Shown: one piece after another, positions 59,636-64,000 of the stretch
How positions within the stretch are numbered: position 1 is the first letter of the stretch
How the letters are laid out: each line of letters starts with the position of its first letter
Assembly: GCA_026129905.1 (NCBI GenBank)
Contig: JAHCHE010000005.1
Coordinates: 1 to 64,000 of the forward strand
DNA length: 64,000 nucleotides
DNA from: Bryobacteraceae bacterium
GTDB taxonomy: Bacteria > Acidobacteriota > Terriglobia > Bryobacterales > Bryobacteraceae
Direction of reading: 5' to 3'
Program-made: the position numbers and the translations under genes
The notes under the pieces: model-generated
The model's input: the letters and a program-made list of their open reading frames with translations, nothing else
The model's database searches: none
What the model was told of the DNA's origin: nothing

Positions 59636-62302
59636 ATGCCTGGAAAGAACAGCTTCGGAACCGCTTCAACGCTCACGTCTGGGGGGCGCGCGTACACGTT
59701 TTATCGCCTCGACACCCTTGACAAAACGGGCATCGGGAATACGTCGCGGCTGCCTTACTCGATCAGGATCCTGCTCGAGAACCTGCTGCGCCATGAAGAC
59801 GGCCGCACGACGCAGGCCGCCGATATCGAATTCGTCGCCAAGTGGACCGGAAAGCCGAAGGAGAAAGAGATCAGCTTCATGCCGACCCGGGTGCTGTTGC
59901 AGGATTTCACCGGCGTTCCGGCCGTGGTGGACCTGGCGGCGATGCGGGACGCATTAAGAATGATGGGCGCGGATCCGAGGAAGGCGAATCCGCTGCTGCC
60001 GGTGGACCTGGTGATCGACCATTCCGTACAAGTGGACACTTTCGGCTCGCCGCAGGCGCTGGATCTGAACGCGATGATCGAGTTCCAACGCAACCAGGAG
60101 CGTTATGCGTTCCTCCGTTGGGGACAGAAGGCGTTCCACAACTTCCGGGTGGTTCCGCCGGACACGGGCATCGTGCACCAAGTGAACCTCGAGTACCTGG
60201 CGTCGGTGGTTTTTACTCGAAACGAGGACGGGGTCAGCACGGTGTATCCGGACACGCTGGTGGGCACGGACTCGCACACCACGATGATCAACGGGCTGGG
60301 CGTGGTGGGCTGGGGCGTGGGCGGCATTGAAGCCGAGGCTTGTATGCTGGGCCAGCCGATCAGCATGCTGCTGCCCCCGGTGGTTGGGTTCAAGCTGCAC
60401 GGCGAGTTGCCGGAAGGGGCGACGGCTACGGACGTCGTGCTTACCGTAACGCAGATGCTGCGGAAGAAGGGCGTCGTTGGCAAGTTCGTCGAGTACTACG
60501 GTCCGGGACTGGATTCGCTGTCGCTGGCCGACCGCGCCACCATCGCCAACATGGCCCCGGAGTACGGCGCGACAATCGGCTTCTTCCCGGTGGACGGGAT
60601 TACGCTCGACTACCTGCGTCTCACGAACCGGCCGGCCGACCTGGTGGAACTGGTGGAAGTCTACGCGAAGGAGCAGGGACTGTTCCGCACCACCGGTTCG
60701 CCGGACCCGGTGTATTCGGATCAGATCGAGCTGGACCTGTCGACGGTGGTTCCGTCACTGGCGGGTCCCAAGCGGCCGCAGGACCGGATCGATTTGCCGG
60801 ACGTGAAATCGAATTTCCTGAAATCGCTCGGGGCTTCGCCCAGGGAAGCGCCGCTATCGATGAACGGCGACGGATCGCTGCGGGAAGGCTCAGTGGTGAT
60901 CGCGGCGATCACAAGCTGCACGAATACGTCGAATCCGTCGGTGATGGTGGCGGCGGGACTGCTGGCCAAGAAGGCTGTGGAGCGGGGGCTGCAAGTGAAG
61001 TCGTGGGTGAAGACCAGCCTCGCTCCCGGCTCGCAAGTGGTTACCGCGTACTTGAAGGACGCCGGGTTGCTGGAGCCGCTCGAGGCGCTGAAGTTTCACC
61101 TGGTCGGTTACGGCTGCACGACATGCATCGGCAATAGCGGCCCGCTGCCGGAGCCGGTGGCCGAAGCGGTGCAGAAGAACAAGCTGAACGTGGCGGCGGT
61201 GCTGAGCGGGAACCGGAATTTCGAAGGGCGCATCAGCCCGCTGGTGCGGTCGAATTACCTGGCCTCGCCGCCGCTGGTGGTGGCGTATGCGCTGGCCGGC
61301 CGGGTGGACATCGACTTGAAGAAGGAACCGCTGGGCGCGGGCGCGGATGGAAAGCCGGTGTATCTGCGCGAGATCTGGCCGTCGCCGGCGGAGGTGCGGG
61401 AGACGCTCGAGCGGAGCGTGCGGGCGGACATGTTCCAGTCGACGTATTCGGAAGTGTTTCGCGGCAGCGCGCAGTGGAACGCGATGCAGGTTCCGGAAGG
61501 CGACCTGTTCGCGTGGGAAGACTCGTCGACCTACGTGAAGCACCCGCCGTATTTCGAGGACATGTCGGCGCCGGGCACGGCGGCGCCCGACTTCAGCGGT
61601 CTGCGGGCGCTGGCGGTGATGGGGGACTCGGTAACGACGGACCACATCTCGCCCGCGGGCTCGATTCCGGCTGACGGACCGGCCGGCCGGTACCTGATCG
61701 GAAAGGGCGTGCCGCCGGCGGAATTCAATTCGTTCGGCGCCCGGCGGGGCAATCACGAGGTGATGATGCGGGGCACGCTGGCCAACATACGCATCCGCAA
61801 CCTGCTTGCGCCGGGGACGGAAGGGGGCTGGACGCGCCATCAGCCGTCCGGCGAGGTGATGAGCATCTACGACGCGGCGATGCGTTACAAGGACGACGGC
61901 GTGGGGCTGATCATCATCGCGGGCAAGGAATACGGCACCGGTTCGTCGCGCGACTGGGCGGCGAAGGGGGTGGCGCTGCTGGGCGTGAAGGCGGTACTCG
62001 CCGAGAGCTTCGAGAGGATACACCGGTCGAACCTGGTCGGAATGGGGGTGCTGCCCCTGGAGTTCCAGGCCGGAGAAAGCCTGGAGAGTCTCGGGCTGAC
62101 GGGCGAGGAAGTGTTCTCGGTGGAGGGCGTCGAGTTGGCTATCCAGGGCGACAAGACGGCGACGGTTCGCGCCACTTGCGCCGATGGTTCGGTGAAGACG
62201 TTCCGGGCGAAGGTCCGCATCGATACGCCGACGGAAGCCGACTACTATCGTCACGGCGGGATTCTGAAGTTCGTGCTCCGCCAGCTCGCCGGCCAGGCGT
62301 GA
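59636..62302 (+). CDS. acnA: Aconitate hydratase A
   Basis: 888 residues from ATG at 59636 ([17 protein letters not shown]). Converts citrate to isocitrate through aconitate in the TCA cycle. Family marks: [42 protein letters not shown]-type [34 protein letters not shown], the 4Fe-4S cysteines in [13 protein letters not shown] and [14 protein letters not shown], and the swivel domain [15 protein letters not shown] and [13 protein letters not shown]. Length matches the AcnA class. Start chosen at the ATG because homologues begin near it; an upstream frame to 59576 exists. Likely own transcription unit with the META-domain gene following. Confidence 0.95.
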   Translation: MPGKNSFGTASTLTSGGRAYTFYRLDTLDKTGIGNTSRLPYSIRILLENLLRHEDGRTTQAADIEFVAKWTGKPKEKEISFMPTRVLLQDFTGVPAVVDLAAMRDALRMMGADPRKANPLLPVDLVIDHSVQVDTFGSPQALDLNAMIEFQRNQERYAFLRWGQKAFHNFRVVPPDTGIVHQVNLEYLASVVFTRNEDGVSTVYPDTLVGTDSHTTMINGLGVVGWGVGGIEAEACMLGQPISMLLPPVVGFKLHGELPEGATATDVVLTVTQMLRKKGVVGKFVEYYGPGLDSLSLADRATIANMAPEYGATIGFFPVDGITLDYLRLTNRPADLVELVEVYAKEQGLFRTTGSPDPVYSDQIELDLSTVVPSLAGPKRPQDRIDLPDVKSNFLKSLGASPREAPLSMNGDGSLREGSVVIAAITSCTNTSNPSVMVAAGLLAKKAVERGLQVKSWVKTSLAPGSQVVTAYLKDAGLLEPLEALKFHLVGYGCTTCIGNSGPLPEPVAEAVQKNKLNVAAVLSGNRNFEGRISPLVRSNYLASPPLVVAYALAGRVDIDLKKEPLGAGADGKPVYLREIWPSPAEVRETLERSVRADMFQSTYSEVFRGSAQWNAMQVPEGDLFAWEDSSTYVKHPPYFEDMSAPGTAAPDFSGLRALAVMGDSVTTDHISPAGSIPADGPAGRYLIGKGVPPAEFNSFGARRGNHEVMMRGTLANIRIRNLLAPGTEGGWTRHQPSGEVMSIYDAAMRYKDDGVGLIIIAGKEYGTGSSRDWAAKGVALLGVKAVLAESFERIHRSNLVGMGVLPLEFQAGESLESLGLTGEEVFSVEGVELAIQGDKTATVRATCADGSVKTFRAKVRIDTPTEADYYRHGGILKFVLRQLAGQA

Positions 62303-62340
62303 CGGAGGCGGCGCCGGGACGCCGGAGGGAGAGTGATCGA

Positions 62341-62748
62341 GTGGGGAAGCTCCTTATCAATGTCGCGTTTTTCACGGCGGCGTTGGCGTGCATGGACGCG
62401 GCGGCATTAGTGGACACGCACTGGCGGCTCATCGAAGTCGGCGGTAAGCCGGCGGAGGTGGAGGGCGAAGCGCGGCAGCCGCATATTCGGTTGTTGGCGC
62501 AGGACGCGCGTGTGGAGGGGTTCGGCGGCTGCAACGGCTTTGGAGGGACTTACAAGCTGGAAGGCGAACACCTGCGGTTCCAGGACATCGTTGCGACGCT
62601 GCGGGCGTGCGCGGACGAGGCGATGAACGAGCGCGAGCGCGCGCTGATGGACGCCTTGAGCGCCACCACCAGGTACAAAGTTTCGGGGAAAAGGCTCGAA
62701 CTGTCCGACGGCGAGAAGACGCTGGCGCGCTTCGAGGCGGCGGAGTGA
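62341..62748 (+). CDS. META-domain (HslJ-like) exported protein
   Basis: GTG at 62341 gives 135 residues with leader INVAFFTAALACMDAAA. Core: DTHWRLIEVGGKPAEVEGEAR, VEGFGGCNGFGGTYKLEGEHLRFQDIVATLRAC, and MNERERALMDALSATTRYKVSGKRLELSD. The GCNGF motif and overall length are diagnostic of META/HslJ domains, envelope proteins of uncertain role. It sits between aconitase (38 bases) and the ABC genes (16 bases). Confidence 0.85.
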   Translation: MGKLLINVAFFTAALACMDAAALVDTHWRLIEVGGKPAEVEGEARQPHIRLLAQDARVEGFGGCNGFGGTYKLEGEHLRFQDIVATLRACADEAMNERERALMDALSATTRYKVSGKRLELSDGEKTLARFEAAE

Positions 62749-62764
62749 GCCTTCGCGGTTAGGC

Positions 62765-63454
62765 GTGCCTGCCACGATCCAACTGACGGACGTCGAATTC
62801 CAGTACGGAGACGGAGGCTTCGTTCTCCAGGCGCCGTGCGCGTCGATTGAGGCCGGCGCGCGCGCGGCGATCACCGGTCAAAGCGGCTCGGGCAAGACGA
62901 CGCTCCTGAGCCTGATCTGCGGAATTGCCGTTCCGCAGCGAGGGCGGATTCAAGTGGGCGAGTTCGAAATGAGCAGCGAGCCGGATGCGGCGAGGCGCCG
63001 GTTTCGCATTCGGAACATCGGGCTGGTGTTCCAGGAATTCGAGCTGCTGGAGTACCTGAGCGTCATCGACAACATCCTGCTGCCGTACCGGATCGGCGAC
63101 GCGCTACGGCTGACGGGGGAGACGCGCGAGCGGGCGAGCGGCCTGGCGGAACGGGTCGGCCTGGGAGAGAAACTGCGGCGCGGAGTGGAGCGGCTGTCGC
63201 ATGGAGAGCGGCAGAGGGTCGGGATTTGCCGGGCGCTGGTCACCGAGCCGCCGCTGGTGCTGGCCGACGAGCCGACCGGGAGCCTGGACGCGGCGAACAA
63301 GGAGCGCGTCTTTGCGATCCTGGCGGAGTACGCCGCGCGGACCGGGGCGACGGTAGTGGCGGCGACGCACGATCGCGAATCGCTGTCGTGGTTCGACCGC
63401 GTGCTCGACGTGCGCGACCTGCGGCCGGCGATAACCGGGAGCGTGGCTCGATGA
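62765..63454 (+). CDS. ABC transporter ATPase, LolD/MacB type
   Basis: 229 residues from GTG at 62765. Walker A GQSGSGKTTL (residues 38-47), Q-loop FQEFELLEYLS, signature LSHGERQRVG, Walker B LVLADEPTGSLD. Length and signature fit the lipoprotein-release/MacB-type family that works with long-loop permeases. The permease start overlaps its stop (ATGA). Probable role in moving lipoproteins or other envelope molecules; no specific cargo is shown. Confidence 0.9.
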   Translation: MPATIQLTDVEFQYGDGGFVLQAPCASIEAGARAAITGQSGSGKTTLLSLICGIAVPQRGRIQVGEFEMSSEPDAARRRFRIRNIGLVFQEFELLEYLSVIDNILLPYRIGDALRLTGETRERASGLAERVGLGEKLRRGVERLSHGERQRVGICRALVTEPPLVLADEPTGSLDAANKERVFAILAEYAARTGATVVAATHDRESLSWFDRVLDVRDLRPAITGSVAR

Positions 63455-64000
63455 ACGGCGTCGCGTACCTGGCGTGGCGCTATCTTACGCACCACAAGTA
63501 CAAGACGGCCATTCTGGTCCTGGCGATCACGCTCATTCTCTACGTACCCGCCGGATTGCGGGCATTGGTGCGGCTGAGCGAACGGCAGCTCACCTCGCGC
63601 GCCGCCGCCACGCCGCTGCTGATCGGGGCCAAAGGGAGCCCGCTGGAACTGGTGTTGAACTCGCTGTACGCGCGGGCCGAGGTCCCCGCGCCGCTGACCT
63701 ACGCGGCGGTGGACGAGGTGACGGCCACCGGGCTGGCGCGGGCGATTCCGCTCTACGTCCGGTTCCACGCGCAGCAGGATCCCATCGTCGGCACGACGCT
63801 GGACTACTTCGAGTTTCGCGGACTCCGGGTTGCGGCAGGGCGCCAGATGGCGCGGCTGGGCGACTGCGTACTTGGCGCCTCGGCGGCCCGCCGGCGCGGA
63901 ACGGCGCCGGGAGGATGGGTGATTTCGTCTCCGGAGAACGCGTTCGACCTGGCCGGGGTCTACCCGCTCAAGATGCGGGTGACGGGGGTGCTGGCGTACT
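63451..64000 (+). CDS. ABC transporter permease, FtsX/LolE type (partial, runs off window)
   Basis: Starts at ATG 63451 and stays open to the end of the window. It begins MNGVAYLAWRYLTHHKYKTAILVLAITLILYVPAG with a first membrane helix, followed by a long periplasmic region (LTSRAAATPLLIGAKGSPLELVLNSLYA) typical of MacB_PCD/FtsX permeases. The C-terminal three helices are outside. Forms the exporter with the ATPase encoded just upstream. Confidence 0.85.
   Translation, partial: MNGVAYLAWRYLTHHKYKTAILVLAITLILYVPAGLRALVRLSERQLTSRAAATPLLIGAKGSPLELVLNSLYARAEVPAPLTYAAVDEVTATGLARAIPLYVRFHAQQDPIVGTTLDYFEFRGLRVAAGRQMARLGDCVLGASAARRRGTAPGGWVISSPENAFDLAGVYPLKMRVTGVLAY

Noticed and set aside
60890-62254. 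454-codon minus-strand frame opposite acnA
   Set aside because: Antisense shadow of aconitase.
1-64000. tRNA, rRNA or CRISPR array
   Set aside because: No cloverleaf with acceptor stem, no ribosomal blocks and no regularly spaced repeats were found by eye; covariance or repeat searches were not run.

Overview
The window is high-GC DNA that reads like a soil-type Acidobacteriota genome, most likely the Bryobacterales/Solibacter group. This is an inference from gene content. It carries two ~1,070-residue TonB-dependent receptors with an N-terminal carboxypeptidase-regulatory domain and no SusD partner, large families of secreted hydrolases, several Tat-like leaders, and many GTG starts with 4-base ATGA/GTGA overlaps. 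No tRNA, rRNA or CRISPR array was seen.

Layout. 1-1650: IS debris, with a frameshifted IS1182-type transposase running off the left edge, an ~82-base decayed piece of a paralogue of the neighbouring hydrolase, and an IS66 transposase remnant. 1727-18542 (minus): seven-gene operon headed by a TonB receptor, followed by a DUF4838 protein, a GH95-like (alpha/alpha)6 protein, a beta-propeller protein, a GH67/GH20-like protein, a double alpha/beta-hydrolase and an 'HHED' hydrolase. 18660-28440: two FadR-type GntR regulators bracket a catabolic block. Its minus arm is a phosphotriesterase-like hydrolase and a SelA/DgaE-like PLP enzyme; its plus arm is a TIM-barrel-like protein, a Gfo/Idh/MocA dehydrogenase, a DgaF-like amidohydrolase and a second HHED hydrolase. 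28386-29259 (minus): two half-size EamA transporter proteins. 29394-43369 (plus): second TonB receptor, three tandem HHED hydrolases and two near-twin DUF4838 proteins. 43380-49306 (minus): six-gene sugar/deacetylation operon (M24-like, ASRT-like, polysaccharide deacetylase, FucI/AraA-like isomerase, PIG-L deacetylase, URO-D-like). 49428-53400 (plus): sugar isomerase/epimerase-like gene and two tandem uncharacterised secreted proteins. 53401-55560: remnant of a small mobile element. 55721-64000: sulfatase, Asp/Asn hydroxylase-like protein, Mur-ligase-like protein, aconitase, META-domain protein, and the start of a LolD/LolE-like ABC exporter.

How it may work together. About 52 kb (1.7-53.4 kb) looks like one large catabolic island for a complex, probably acetylated or amino-sugar/uronate-containing glycan. 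TonB receptors would import oligosaccharides, secreted or periplasmic hydrolases would trim and deacylate them, and cytoplasmic isomerase, dehydrogenase, amidohydrolase and lyase-like enzymes would finish catabolism. A recurring element, TATSATAMTACAAT or its complement, lies at the head of at least five and probably six transcription units, including both GntR genes and both TonB operons. It overlaps plausible sigma70 -10 elements, so the units look like one GntR regulon. The best candidate for something undescribed is the HHED hydrolase family: five intact paralogues and one decayed fragment in a single locus, with a GH20-like layout but a different signature after strand 4. Substrate and activity are not established by the sequence.
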